A DNA stretch of 64,000 nt from Saccharothrix deserti. Lineage in GTDB: Bacteria; Actinomycetota; Actinomycetes; Mycobacteriales; Pseudonocardiaceae. Location of the stretch: the NCBI RefSeq assembly GCF_009769385.1, contig NZ_VKAB01000041.1:16885-80884 (forward strand), read 5' to 3'. Each line of letters begins with the position of its first letter. Within the stretch, counting starts at the first letter, position 1. Below the pieces are notes generated by a model that was not told the DNA's origin, ran no database searches, and was given only the letters and a program-made list of their open reading frames with translations. Below, one piece after another: positions 1-9,250 of the stretch. Position numbers and translations under genes: made by a program.

Positions 1-391
<391 letters not shown>

Positions 392-582
392 CGCAAGCCG
401 CCTCCGCTCGGTGACAGCGCCGTACTTCCCATGCTCCTCGCCTGGATCGCCCGCGCAACCCGTACCGGGTGGCCGGCCGGATCAGCGAACGGCGGCGCGC
501 ACGAAACCCGCCTCGTGCCGGGGCAGCTTGGTGACCGCGGCGCCGGGTCCCTCGCCCGCCAGGTAGTCCCGGGCGGCGAGAG

Positions 583-1986
583 CTACTTCGTCAGCTTCTC
601 CGCGCGGAACTCCACCTTCCCGTGGACGACCCGGTTGATGATCCACAGCACGAGACCGGCGGCCAGCAGGTACAGGGCGATCCGGTAGTCGTCGGCCGGC
701 CTGCCGGACAACGGGCTGGCCAGGTACGCGCACGTGATCGCGCCGAGCACCGGCACCCACGTCGGCGCGCGGAAGTGCTCGTGGTCGACCTTCTCCTTGC
801 GCAGCACCAGAACCGCGATGTTGACGACGGTGAAGACGACCAGCAGCAGCAACGCGGTGGTCCCGCCGAGCCTCGCGATGTCCGCCGTGGACACCAGGAT
901 GACGGCGATACCGCTGGTGAATACGATCGAGATCCACGGTGTGCGGCGGAACGGGTGGACCACCCCGAACACCCTCGGGATGATCCGCTCGTTCGCCATG
1001 CCGTAGATCAACCGGCTCGCCATCAGCATGTTGATCAGCGCCGAGTTGATGACCGCGAACAGACCGATCAGCGAGAACACCCACAGCGGGAAGCCGGGAG
1101 CGCCGACCTGCACCACGCGCAACAGCGCCCCGCTGCCCGCCTTCCCCAGCTCGTCCGCCGGGATGAGCAGGGACGAGGTGATCGCCACCGCCACGTAGAT
1201 CAACGCGGCTGCCACCATGCCCCACAGCATCGCGCGGGGGAAGATCCGCACCGGGTCGCGGCACTCTTCCGCCATGTTGACCGAGTCCTCGAACCCGACC
1301 ATCGCGAAGAACGCCAACGCCGTGGCGGACGTGATGGCGACGAGCGCGTGCTGTCCCGGAGCCGGGTCGACCTGGGTGAGCCTTCCCGGGTCGCCGTCGC
1401 CCATCGCGATCGCCCAGACGCCGATCCCGATGACGATCAGCAGACCGGACAGCTCGATACAGGTCAGGACGACGTTCGTCTTGACCGATTCCGAGACACC
1501 CCGGAAATTGATCAGACCGAGTCCGACTATGAACAGGATCGCCACCAGTGTCGCGGACACCGCGAACGCGTCCGAGAAGAACTCCCGGATGACCGATTGC
1601 AGGTAGGTGCGACCGAAGGCCAGCGCGGCCGACGAGGCGGACGTGAGGCCCGAACTCATCACCGCGAACGCGACCATGAAAGTGAGAATCTGAATCTTGA
1701 ACGCGCGGTTGGTATAGAGCGCCGCACCGGCGGCCTTCGGGTACTTGCCCACGAGTTCCAGGTAGCTGAACGCGGTCAGGAAGGCGACCACGAACGCGAT
1801 CAGGAAAGGCAGCCACAGCGCGCCGCCGACCCGGCCCGCGACGCTGCCCGTCAAGGCGTAGATGCCGGTGCCGAGGATGTCACCGACCACGAAGAACAAC
1901 AGCAGTTTCGGGCCGATGGCCCGCTTCAGTGCCGGTTGCACCGGCGAGCCGATTGCTTCCGCCATCAATTGAGTGTGCCGCACCAC
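583..1986 (-). CDS. APC-superfamily amino-acid permease
   Basis: A polytopic inner-membrane transporter of about 467 residues, the usual length for the amino acid-polyamine-organocation superfamily. The N-terminus has the family motif GDILGTGIYALTG in TM1, and about twelve hydrophobic segments follow. The loop GFEDSVNMAEECRDP after TM6 matches the consensus E(E) loop of CAT/YhdG-type permeases. It should import an amino acid by proton symport; the substrate cannot be read. The start is uncertain: GTG at 1986 or the adjacent GTG, with GGAG very close, or the internal ATG at 1965, which lacks an SD. It appears monocistronic and is not obviously linked to either neighbour. Confidence 0.9.
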   Translation of the reverse strand: MVRHTQLMAEAIGSPVQPALKRAIGPKLLLFFVVGDILGTGIYALTGSVAGRVGGALWLPFLIAFVVAFLTAFSYLELVGKYPKAAGAALYTNRAFKIQILTFMVAFAVMSSGLTSASSAALAFGRTYLQSVIREFFSDAFAVSATLVAILFIVGLGLINFRGVSESVKTNVVLTCIELSGLLIVIGIGVWAIAMGDGDPGRLTQVDPAPGQHALVAITSATALAFFAMVGFEDSVNMAEECRDPVRIFPRAMLWGMVAAALIYVAVAITSSLLIPADELGKAGSGALLRVVQVGAPGFPLWVFSLIGLFAVINSALINMLMASRLIYGMANERIIPRVFGVVHPFRRTPWISIVFTSGIAVILVSTADIARLGGTTALLLLVVFTVVNIAVLVLRKEKVDHEHFRAPTWVPVLGAITCAYLASPLSGRPADDYRIALYLLAAGLVLWIINRVVHGKVEFRAEKLTK

Positions 1987-2115
1987 ACTCCACCCGGAAA
2001 GTCGGAACCGCAGGCCTGGGCGAGCCGTGACACCCGGTTACGGTGAGAAAACCGGTGACTCCACCATGGAGCGGTAATGCAACAAATCAGCTCGGTCTCC
2101 TGGGCAGGCGAATAT

Positions 2116-2502
2116 CTAGCTGCAGGCGTTGGCGAGGTTGGCGACCTGGGTCGCCTTGGTCTCCAGCCACACCGCCGGGGTGACGACCAGGTCTTCGAGG
2201 GTCACGTCGCGCAGTGTGGTGGCGACCGCCGTGATGGCCTCGTTGACGGTGGTGTCGACGGCGTTCGCGGCCAAGGCGTCCAGCGACGCCGCGGCGTCGT
2301 GCGCCTTGTCCAGTGCCTGCTCCGGGCTGCCCGGGTCGAGGATCACGGCAGCCTGGGACAGGGCGTCCGCGCAGACCTGCACGGTGGACGCGGTGTTGGC
2401 GACGGCGCCGGCCGTGTCGGCGACGTCCTGCACCGAGCCGCAGGCGGTGAGCGTCGTGACGGCGACAGCGGCGGCCACGACGGCGACAAGTCGGGTACGC
2501 AT
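2116..2502 (-). CDS. small predicted lipoprotein of unknown function
   Basis: A 128-residue exported protein. The first 21 residues form a signal peptide ending in the lipobox LTAC, so Cys21 would be lipid-modified and the protein tethered outside the membrane. The mature part is Ala/Val/Asp-rich and predicted helical (VQDVADTAGAVANTASTVQV and so on) with a second Cys near residue 44 and a third at the penultimate residue. No recognised domain. The ATG has an ideal SD (GGAGG, 7-nt spacer), and that SD is one arm of a perfect 24-bp palindrome (2510-2533), so translation may be controlled. Function unknown. Confidence 0.75.
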   Translation of the reverse strand: MRTRLVAVVAAAVAVTTLTACGSVQDVADTAGAVANTASTVQVCADALSQAAVILDPGSPEQALDKAHDAAASLDALAANAVDTTVNEAITAVATTLRDVTLEDLVVTPAVWLETKATQVANLANACS

Positions 2503-2509
2503 GGGTCAT

Positions 2510-2533
2510 CCTCCGGTTCGATCGAACCGGAGG
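2510..2533 (-). promoter_or_regulatory. perfect 24-bp palindrome that includes the SD of the lipoprotein gene
   Basis: The two 12-nt halves are exact reverse complements (CCTCCGGTTCGA / TCGAACCGGAGG). Read in the lipoprotein mRNA, the distal arm supplies the GGAGG ribosome-binding site and the proximal arm CCTCC could pair with it, giving a 10-bp stem with a GATC loop. It could act as an SD-sequestering hairpin, as a repressor operator placed at the leader, or both. The palindrome is seen directly; the function is inference. Confidence 0.7.
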
Positions 2534-2794
2534 TCTCCCCGACCACCGAACGCGTCGGTGGCGCCGTGACCGAGCCGCTCATCGGAGCGGCCGTAATGAC
2601 GATCACGGGCCGGGCGGGTACTCCCCTCCGCACCTCCCAAGATGGCGAAAACCGGTCGCCCTGTCAACCACGTCGACCGCGGCGGCCCGGCGTAGTGCTC
2701 GGCGGACCGCTCGACGGCGGCGCGCAGCCGGGCGTCGAGGTCGACGTCCCGCCGCCGGGCGACCCGGGGCACGGCGGGGAGGTCGGCCGGTAGG

Positions 2795-4492
2795 TCAGCT
2801 CGTGAGGTCCGGGAACTGGTCGGTGCGCCACTCGGCGGCGTTGGGTTCGCCCGCGAGGTCGCGTTCGCGGGCGCGCAGCTCGACCCGGCGGATCTTGCCC
2901 GAGATGGTCTTCGGCAGGTCGTGGAACTCGATGCGCCGGACCCGTTGGTGAGGGGCGAGGTTCTCGCGCGCGTGGAGCAGGATCGACCGCGCGGTCTCCT
3001 CCGTCGGCTCGTGGCCCGGGGCCAGGGCGATGTAGGCCTTGGGGACGGCCAGTCGGACCGGGTCGGGTGCGGGGACCACCGCGGCCTCCGCGACCGCCGG
3101 GTGTTCGATGAGCACGGACTCCAGTTCGAACGGGCTGATCTTGTAGTCGCTGGCTTTGAAGACGTCGTCGGTGCGGCCGACGTAGGTGATGTAGCCGTCG
3201 GCGTCGACGGCGGCCACGTCACCGGTGCGGTAGTAGCCGCCGACCATCGCCTCGGCGTGGCGCTCCGGGTCGTCGCGGTAGCCGGTCATCAGGTTCAGCG
3301 GCCGGCGTGCGAGGTCGAGGCAGAGCTCACCCTCGCCCGGTCCGGTCAGCGGGCGGCCGTCAGCCTGGTCGACCAGGACCACCGGCACGCCAGGCAGGGG
3401 GCGGCCCATCGAACCCGGTCGCACCGGCGAACCCGGCGTGTTGCCGACCTGGGCCGTGGTCTCGGTCTGGCCGAACCCGTCGCGGATCGTCAGGCCCCAC
3501 GCCCGGCGGACCTGCTCGATCACCTCCGGGTTGAGCGGTTCGCCCGCGCCGATGACCTCGCGCAACGCGTCCGGTCGCGGACCGAGGTCGGCGTTGATCA
3601 GCATCCGCCACACCGTCGGCGGCGCGCAGAACGTGCTGACCTCCCCCGTTCGCAGTTGGTGCAGCAGGGCGGCCGCGTCGAACCGGCGGTAGTTGTAGAC
3701 GAAGGTCGTCGCTTCGGCGATCCACGGCGCGAAGAAGCACGACCAGGCGTGCTTCGCCCAGCCCGGCGAGGAGATGTTCAGGTGCACGTCACCCGGCCGC
3801 AGGCCCAGCCAGTACATTGTGGACAGATGACCGACCGGGTAGGACACCTGCGTGTGCTCGACCAGCTTGGGCCGTGACGTCGTCCCGGAGGTGAAGTAGA
3901 GCAGCAGCGGGTCGTCCGGCGCCGTGCCGGGGTGCTCCGCGGGCACGTGGTCGAGCGCGGCGGCGTCCCGCAGGTCGGCCCACCCGTCGGCTCCGCCCAC
4001 GCTGATGCGCTCGTAGTCGCCCGGGATCTCGTCGAACTTCGCGGTGTCGGCGGCGTTGCAGACCACGTGGCCGGCGCCGCCGCGGGCGATCCGGTCGGCC
4101 AGGTCGGCGGCGCCCGCCGCGCTCGTGGTCGGCAGGATCACCGCGCCCAGCTTCATGATCGCCAACATCGACTCCCACAGCTCGACCTGGTTGCCGAGCA
4201 TGACGATCACGCGGTCGCCCCGACCGACCCCGCGGGCGGCCAGCCACGCCGCCAGGCGGTCCGAGGCACGGGACATCTCCGCGAAGGTGCGCCGGGTCGT
4301 CGTCCCGTCCTCCTCCACGATCACCAGCGCCGGCCGGTCGTTGTCCCGCGCGATCGCGTCGAACCAGTCCACCGCCCAGTTGAACACCCCGTCCAGCTCG
4401 GGCCAGCGGAACTCGGCCACGGCGCGGGCGTGGTCGTCACGCAGGGCCAGCAGCTGATCCCTGCTCGCGCGGTACGCACCGGTCGCACTCAC
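2795..4492 (-). CDS. AMP-forming acyl-CoA synthetase (aromatic/medium-chain acid type)
   Basis: 565-residue member of the ANL superfamily that adenylates a carboxylic acid and transfers it to CoA. Signature motifs run in the expected order: YFTSGTTSRPK (P-loop, A3), DGFGQTET (A5), YRTGDVA (A7), and the C-terminal catalytic lysine region KTISGKIRR (A10). The sequence NISSPGWAKHAWSCFFAPW resembles acetyl/medium-chain and benzoate-type CoA ligases. The chosen start is GTG with AAAGGA upstream; an ATG 30 codons earlier lacks support. It is divergent from an MHS transporter, with a GAF-LuxR regulator beyond, which suggests uptake and CoA-activation of an organic (perhaps aromatic) acid. The substrate is not determinable here. 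Confidence 0.9.
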   Translation of the reverse strand: MSATGAYRASRDQLLALRDDHARAVAEFRWPELDGVFNWAVDWFDAIARDNDRPALVIVEEDGTTTRRTFAEMSRASDRLAAWLAARGVGRGDRVIVMLGNQVELWESMLAIMKLGAVILPTTSAAGAADLADRIARGGAGHVVCNAADTAKFDEIPGDYERISVGGADGWADLRDAAALDHVPAEHPGTAPDDPLLLYFTSGTTSRPKLVEHTQVSYPVGHLSTMYWLGLRPGDVHLNISSPGWAKHAWSCFFAPWIAEATTFVYNYRRFDAAALLHQLRTGEVSTFCAPPTVWRMLINADLGPRPDALREVIGAGEPLNPEVIEQVRRAWGLTIRDGFGQTETTAQVGNTPGSPVRPGSMGRPLPGVPVVLVDQADGRPLTGPGEGELCLDLARRPLNLMTGYRDDPERHAEAMVGGYYRTGDVAAVDADGYITYVGRTDDVFKASDYKISPFELESVLIEHPAVAEAAVVPAPDPVRLAVPKAYIALAPGHEPTEETARSILLHARENLAPHQRVRRIEFHDLPKTISGKIRRVELRARERDLAGEPNAAEWRTDQFPDLTS

Positions 4493-4545
4493 CGCAGTTC
4501 CTTTCGTCGAGGCCGAGCCATCATGCGGTCGACAGGGGCGGTCGG

Positions 4546-4598
4546 CTACCCGCCGATGGGGGTAGTGGCACCGGCTCATCACCCGATTCGGGGGGTAG
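4546..4598. promoter_or_regulatory. two copies of a GGGGGTAG motif in the divergent acyl-CoA ligase/MHS promoter region
   Basis: GGGGGTAG occurs at 4558-4565 and again at 4591-4598, each preceded by a CGAT-like half. The first copy is part of an inverted repeat, CTACCC at 4546-4551 with GGGTAG at 4560-4565. A third copy lies upstream of the neighbouring LuxR gene (6998-7005). Placement between the divergent ligase (start 4492) and transporter (start 4668) fits an activator site for that LuxR regulator. The motif is seen; the regulator link is inferred. Confidence 0.45.
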
Positions 4599-4667
4599 CG
4601 GCGGGTCCGTCCATATCGGACGATCTGCCGTCACCGCTGTCGTCGACCTCGATGAAGAGGAGAACCC

Positions 4668-6011
4668 GTGTCGAGTCAAAGCCCACCGCCGATGACCACC
4701 CCGCTGCGCAAGGTGGCCGTGGCCAGTTGCATCGGGACGACGATCGAGTACTACGACTTCTTCATCTACGGCACGGCGGCCGCGCTGGTGTTCCCGAAGG
4801 TGTTCTTCCCCGCGCTGGGGTCGACGGCGGGGACCGTGGCCTCCTTCGCGACCTTCGCGGTGGCCTTCGTGGCCCGACCGGTCGGCGCGATCCTCTTCGG
4901 GCACTTCGGGGACCGCATCGGGCGCAAGCAGACCCTCGTGTCGACCCTGCTGCTGATGGGCATCGCGACCGTGCTCATCGGGTTGCTGCCGGGCGCGGGC
5001 ACGATCGGTGTCGCCGCGCCGATCATCCTGGTGGCGCTGCGGTTCGCGCAGGGACTCGCGGTCGGGGGCGAGTGGGCCGGGGCGATACTCCTGGCGGCGG
5101 AGTACGCGCCGGCGGAGAAGCGCGGGCTGTACGCGGTGTTCCCGCAGCTCGGCCCCGCCATCGCGTTCGCGCTGTCGAGTGGCACGTTCCTGGCGACGAA
5201 CCTGGTCATGGGTGACACCGACACCGCGTTCCTCGCCTACGGCTGGCGGGTGCCGTTCCTGGTGAGCATCCTGCTCGTCGGGGTGGGGCTCTACGTGCGG
5301 GTGAGCATCGCGGAGACGCCCGCGTTCGTCGCCGCCGGCGGGCGTGACGACCTGGCCCGGCCGAAGCGGCTGCCGTTCCTGGAGGCCGTCCGGCGCCAGC
5401 CTCGGGAGATCATGCTGTCGGCCGGGGCGCTCACCATGCTGTTCGCGTTCTTCTACATGGGCACCACCTACCTGACCAGCTACGGGACCAGCTCGTCCGG
5501 GATCGGGTTGAGCCGGCCGGTCGTGCTGGGCATCGGGATCGCCGCGGCCGTCGCGTTCGGCACCGTCACGGCGGTCGCCGGTGTGCTCTCGGACCGGCTC
5601 GGGCGGCGGAAGGTGATGCTGTGCGCCTCGCTGGTGGGCGTGCCGTGGGCGCTCGTGCTCTTCCCCCTGCTGGACACGCGCAGCCCGATCGCGTTCGGCG
5701 TCGGCGTCATCGTCACCATGGTGATCTTCGCCGTCGCCTACGGACCCGCGGGGTCGTTCCTGCCGGAGCTGTTCCGGACCCGGTACCGCTACACCGGGGC
5801 CGGGCTGGGCTACAACCTGGCCGGTGTGCTGGGCGGCGCGGTGCCGCCGTTGGTGGCGCCGAGCCTCACGGCCTCGTTCGGCAGCATCGCGGTCGGCGTG
5901 ATGCTGGCGGTGACCGCGATGATCTCCCTGCTGTGCACGTGGGCGTTGGCCGAGACCCGTGGCCGCGCCATGGCCGCCGAGCCCGCGGCCGGTTCGGCCG
6001 CCGTGAGGTGA
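4668..6011 (+). CDS. MFS transporter, metabolite:H+ symporter (MHS) type
   Basis: 447-residue inner-membrane symporter. The N-terminal stretch GTTIEYYDFFIYGTAAALVF is the hallmark of the MHS branch (ShiA, KgtP, ProP, benzoate/protocatechuate carriers). It is followed by the MFS loop-2/3 motif GHFGDRIGRKQTL and RFAQGLAVGGEWAGA in TM4, and a second GxLxDRxGRR-type loop (SDRLGRRKVML) opens the C-terminal half. Twelve TM segments are expected. GTG start with a strong SD (AAGAGGAG). It probably imports the acid activated by the divergent acyl-CoA ligase, both under the GAF-LuxR regulator encoded next door, with which it converges. Confidence 0.9.
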   Translation: MSSQSPPPMTTPLRKVAVASCIGTTIEYYDFFIYGTAAALVFPKVFFPALGSTAGTVASFATFAVAFVARPVGAILFGHFGDRIGRKQTLVSTLLLMGIATVLIGLLPGAGTIGVAAPIILVALRFAQGLAVGGEWAGAILLAAEYAPAEKRGLYAVFPQLGPAIAFALSSGTFLATNLVMGDTDTAFLAYGWRVPFLVSILLVGVGLYVRVSIAETPAFVAAGGRDDLARPKRLPFLEAVRRQPREIMLSAGALTMLFAFFYMGTTYLTSYGTSSSGIGLSRPVVLGIGIAAAVAFGTVTAVAGVLSDRLGRRKVMLCASLVGVPWALVLFPLLDTRSPIAFGVGVIVTMVIFAVAYGPAGSFLPELFRTRYRYTGAGLGYNLAGVLGGAVPPLVAPSLTASFGSIAVGVMLAVTAMISLLCTWALAETRGRAMAAEPAAGSAAVR

Positions 6012-6035
6012 CGCCCTTGGGTATCCCCTTGGGTA

Positions 6036-6899
6036 TCAGGGAAGCAGCATTTCCCGGCGAGCGCGCACCACGGCTTCGTGCCGTGTGTGCGCGTCCAGCT
6101 TGCGCATGACGGAACGCAAGTACGCCTTCACCGTTTCGAGGGAGAGGGAGAGCCGTTCCGCGACCTCGGAGTTGGTGCGGCCGAGCGCGACCTGTGCCAG
6201 CACGTCGGTCTCGCGGGTGGACAGCCGCACGCTCGTGGGCTTCGAGGGCTTGGCGTCGCCGAGGTCGATCAGGCGCTGCGCGGCGGCGTAGACGCGGCGT
6301 TGGAGGTCCGGGTCCGGCAGCGCGCCGGCTATCGCGCGCAACTCCGAGTGCACGGACCGCAGCTCTTCGAGACTGGCGGTGTCGCGTGGCTCCAGGGTCC
6401 GGGCGGGCGCGAGGGCGTCGGCCGTCGCCAGCCGGTCGTCGGCCTCGTCCCGGATCGCGAGCTGACGGGCGAGCCTCCGGCCGGATTGGAGGAGGACGTC
6501 CCCCATGCGGTCGCCGAAGCCGGCCGGTTGGCGCACGGCGCCGTACAGGACCGCCCGGCAGCGGCTGCCGACGCGGACCGGGACGGCGAGGATCGAGCAC
6601 AGGCCCTCGGCGAGCACGGGCCGGTCGTAGTCGTGGGTGATGGTGCGCGCGCTTCCGTAGTCGTTGACGCCGATCGGGCGGCCCTGCATGATCACCCGGC
6701 CACCCAGTCCCGTGCCGGCCTGGACCTCCAGGTTGTGCAGCCCGGTGGTCCGGGTGCCGACGAAATCGCTCAGCCGCAGCCGGTCGCCCACCACCTCGCC
6801 CGCGAACGCCACCGGCACGCCGCCCGATCGCGTGATGGTCCGCAGTTCGGCCCGCAACGCCGAACGATTGTCACCACGGAGCAGCCGGGCGTCGTCCAT
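6036..6899 (-). CDS. GAF-domain LuxR-family transcriptional regulator
   Basis: 287 residues. The N-terminal ~170 residues form a GAF-like sensor (GLGGRVIMQGRPIGVNDYGS, then a central ILAVPVRVG strand). A helical linker follows, and the C-terminus is a LuxR/GerE helix-turn-helix (LSTRETDVLAQVALGRTNSE, then LSLSLETVKAYLRSVMRKL). ATG start with SD GAGGAGG; an upstream in-frame start is less likely. Regulators of this architecture commonly sit beside aromatic-acid catabolic genes in actinobacteria. Here it sits beside an acyl-CoA ligase and an MHS importer, and a GGGGGTAG motif precedes all three genes. The ligand is unknown; it is probably the acid or its CoA ester. Confidence 0.88.
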   Translation of the reverse strand: MDDARLLRGDNRSALRAELRTITRSGGVPVAFAGEVVGDRLRLSDFVGTRTTGLHNLEVQAGTGLGGRVIMQGRPIGVNDYGSARTITHDYDRPVLAEGLCSILAVPVRVGSRCRAVLYGAVRQPAGFGDRMGDVLLQSGRRLARQLAIRDEADDRLATADALAPARTLEPRDTASLEELRSVHSELRAIAGALPDPDLQRRVYAAAQRLIDLGDAKPSKPTSVRLSTRETDVLAQVALGRTNSEVAERLSLSLETVKAYLRSVMRKLDAHTRHEAVVRARREMLLP

Positions 6900-6997
6900 G
6901 GCGTCCGTCCTCCTCGCAACCCACTGCCGTACCGGTCGCAGCACGGTACCTGACCTGCGGCAAGAGTTCGATCCCCCGCCGTCGGGCACCCTAATCC

Positions 6998-7005
6998 GGG
7001 GGTAG
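6998..7005. promoter_or_regulatory. third GGGGGTAG motif, upstream of the GAF-LuxR gene
   Basis: Located about 100 bp upstream of the LuxR ATG, embedded in TAATCCGGGGGTAGTCCG. It matches the two copies in the ligase/transporter intergenic region, consistent with autoregulation of one small regulon. This is pattern recognition on three copies only. Confidence 0.4.
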
Positions 7006-7134
7006 TCCGAAATCGGGTGTCGCGTGCGACCGGGTGGACGGTGAGGAACGGCAGCGCCGCTTTGGCTCCGTGCCGGGCGAACCAGGCTTCGGCGCGACCG
7101 GCGATCCCGGCGCGAGCGCCGGCCGTCGATGCGA

Positions 7135-8226
7135 TCAGCGGCTCAGGTTTTCGACGAGCGCTGCCACGACTTCGTCGGTGGTGGCGGTGCCGCCGACGTC
7201 GCGGGTGCGGACGCCTGCGGCGATGGTGGTCTCGATGGCCTTGCGCAGCAGGGCGGCTTCGGCGGGCAGGCCGAAGTGGTCGAGCATGAGGGCCGCGCTC
7301 CCGATCGCGCCGACGGGGTTGGCGATGCCCTGGCCCGCGATGTCGGGCGCGGAGCCGTGGACCGGTTCGAACATGCTGGGGAAGCGGCGCTCGGGGTTGA
7401 GGTTGGCGCTGGCGGCCAGGCCGAGGCTGCCGGCCAGCGCGCTGCCGAGGTCGGAGAGGATGTCGGCGTTGAGGTTGGAGGCGACCACGACGGACAGGTC
7501 TTCGGGGTGCAGCACGAACTTGGCCGCCATCGCGTCGACCAGGACGCTCTCGGTCTCGACGTCGGGGTAGTCGGCGGCCACGCGGGCGAAGGTCTCGTCC
7601 CACAGCACCATGCCGTACTGCTGGGCGTTGCTCTTGGTCACGCTGGAGACCTTGCGGCGCTGCCGGGTGCGTGCGAGGTCGAAGGCGAACCGGATGATGC
7701 GCTCGCAGCCGGCTTCGGTGAACAGCGACGACTGGATGGCGACCTCGTTGCCGGGGCCGCGACCGGACAGGTTGCGCCCGCCCAGGCCCGCGTACTCGCC
7801 CTCGCTGTTCTCGCGGACCACCACCCAGTCCAGGTCGGTGTCGTCGGCCTTGCGCAGGGGGCTGACGATGCCGTCGTGGAAGTGCACGGGGCGGACGTTG
7901 GCCCACTGGTCGAAGTTCTGGCAGATGTGCAGCCGCAGACCCCACAGGCTGACGTGGTCGGGGACCGTGGGCCAGCCGACGGCGCCGAAGTAGAGGGCGT
8001 CGAAGTCCTTGAGCACGTCCAGGCCATCGGGGGCCATCATGCGACCGGTCTCTGCGTAGTAGTCGCAGCCCCAGGGGAACTCGGTCCACTCGAAGCCGAA
8101 CCGGCCGGCCGACCGGGCGGCGAGCGCGTCGAGAACGACGCGGCCCGCGTTCACCACCTCGCGGCCGACCCCGTCGGCGGGGATGGCGGCGATGCGGAAG
8201 GTGCGGGACTCGGTGCTGGCGGACAT
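7135..8226 (-). CDS. tartrate/D-malate dehydrogenase-type decarboxylating oxidoreductase
   Basis: 363-residue NAD-dependent beta-decarboxylating dehydrogenase of the isopropylmalate/isocitrate family, in the tartrate dehydrogenase (TtuC/DmlA) branch. Visible motifs are IPADGVGREVV at the N-terminus, FGAVGWP, the substrate segment VVRENSEGEYAGLGGR, the catalytic-lysine region VTKSNAQQYGM, and the metal/NAD region NLNADILSDLGSALAG with MFEPVHGSAPDIAGQG. ATG start with SD GAGGAG. With the adjacent LysR gene, the DctA-type carrier and the glycerate-kinase remnant, it points to tartrate (or malate) breakdown via oxaloglycolate and glycerate. The exact substrate is undetermined. A palindromic operator lies about 90 bp upstream. 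Confidence 0.85.
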   Translation of the reverse strand: MSASTESRTFRIAAIPADGVGREVVNAGRVVLDALAARSAGRFGFEWTEFPWGCDYYAETGRMMAPDGLDVLKDFDALYFGAVGWPTVPDHVSLWGLRLHICQNFDQWANVRPVHFHDGIVSPLRKADDTDLDWVVVRENSEGEYAGLGGRNLSGRGPGNEVAIQSSLFTEAGCERIIRFAFDLARTRQRRKVSSVTKSNAQQYGMVLWDETFARVAADYPDVETESVLVDAMAAKFVLHPEDLSVVVASNLNADILSDLGSALAGSLGLAASANLNPERRFPSMFEPVHGSAPDIAGQGIANPVGAIGSAALMLDHFGLPAEAALLRKAIETTIAAGVRTRDVGGTATTDEVVAALVENLSR

Positions 8227-8316
8227 CGCTGTCGCTCCTCGGCCTGTCGGTCGCGGTCGTCCCGAGTAGAGCCGGTGAGGGTCGGTCACGTCCAAGACGA
8301 GCTGCCGATGAAATTG

Positions 8317-8331
8317 ATAGGTCCGACCTAT
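8317..8331. promoter_or_regulatory. perfect 15-bp inverted repeat (LysR-type operator) before the tartrate dehydrogenase gene
   Basis: ATAGGTC-C-GACCTAT, with perfect 7-bp arms. It overlaps the stop codon of the lysR gene (8328-8330) and lies upstream of the dehydrogenase ATG. It matches the site before lysR itself (13 of 15 positions), so it is the likely binding site of that LysR regulator. Confidence 0.65.
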
Positions 8332-9233
8332 GCCAGCTGGTCGAGGTAGGCGGTAGGGGTGTACCCACGGGCCAGGTCGAGGAAGGCCGCCGCCGCGGGG
8401 GTGAGCGGGCCGGTGCGGTTGAGCAGGGCGACGTGCAGGTACGCGGGCGGGTCGATCGGCGCGACCGCGGCACCGGCGCGGGTGGCCAGCGGAGCCCAGG
8501 AGGCGGGCAGCACGGCCAGACCCACGTCGTCGAGCACCAACGGCAGGATGGACGTGCGGTGAGCCACTTCGGCCGCGATGCGCACCTCGCTGTCGCCACC
8601 GAGGATGTCGTCGACGATCCGCCGCATCTGGCTGCCTTCCGGGGAGACCACGAACCGCTCCCCCGCCAGCGCGGCCCGCGGCACCGGGCGGTCCGGGACG
8701 AAACCCGCGTGCGGCGGTCCCACCACGACGAACGGCTGCTCCTCCAAGACCAGCACGTCCACACCCGGTACCCGCACCGGGCCGGGCGTCCCGACCAACC
8801 CCAGTTCGCCCACGCCGCGCTTGATCTTGGCGATGACCTCCTCCGGCGTGAACGCCGCGTCGGCCACCACCGTGATGCCCGGGTGTTCGCGGCTGAACCG
8901 GCCGGTCAGCGTGGCCAGCGGTTCGATGCCGGGTGACGGCATCGTGACCAGTTCGACGCGTCCGGTGCGCACGCCCCGCACGGCGTCCATGGCCTCCCGC
9001 ACGGCCCTCAGGTCACGCATCACCCGCCGGGCCGGGGCGACGAGCTGCTCGCCCGCCGGGCTGAGCACGACGCCGCGACCGGCCCGGTGGAACAGCGGCA
9101 CGCCGAACTCGCGCTCCAGACCGGCGATGGACTGCGACAGCGACGGCTGCGCCACGTGCAGGCGCTCGGCGGCCCTGCCGAATCCGCCGTGGTCGACGAT
9201 GGCGAGGAAGTACTCCAGCTGACGAGCGTCCAC
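8328..9233 (-). CDS. LysR-family transcriptional regulator (tartrate-type locus)
   Basis: 301 residues. The N-terminal winged HTH is classical (RQLEYFLAIVDHGGFGRAAE, then VAQPSLSQSIAGLEREFGVP), followed by the periplasmic-binding-protein-like effector domain from about residue 90. It lies between the dehydrogenase gene and, divergently, the glycerate-kinase remnant and DctA. Near-identical palindromes stand before its own start (9251-9273) and before the dehydrogenase gene (8317-8331), so it probably controls both and itself. The effector is presumably the imported hydroxy-dicarboxylate. Confidence 0.88.
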   Translation of the reverse strand: MDARQLEYFLAIVDHGGFGRAAERLHVAQPSLSQSIAGLEREFGVPLFHRAGRGVVLSPAGEQLVAPARRVMRDLRAVREAMDAVRGVRTGRVELVTMPSPGIEPLATLTGRFSREHPGITVVADAAFTPEEVIAKIKRGVGELGLVGTPGPVRVPGVDVLVLEEQPFVVVGPPHAGFVPDRPVPRAALAGERFVVSPEGSQMRRIVDDILGGDSEVRIAAEVAHRTSILPLVLDDVGLAVLPASWAPLATRAGAAVAPIDPPAYLHVALLNRTGPLTPAAAAFLDLARGYTPTAYLDQLA

Positions 9234-9250
9234 AGGGTCTCCGAGCTGCT

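Noticed and set aside
622..2046. 474-codon plus-strand frame opposite the permease
   Set aside because: Extremely Arg/Asp/His-rich with no hydrophobic or motif structure; the minus strand is a clear 12-TM permease.
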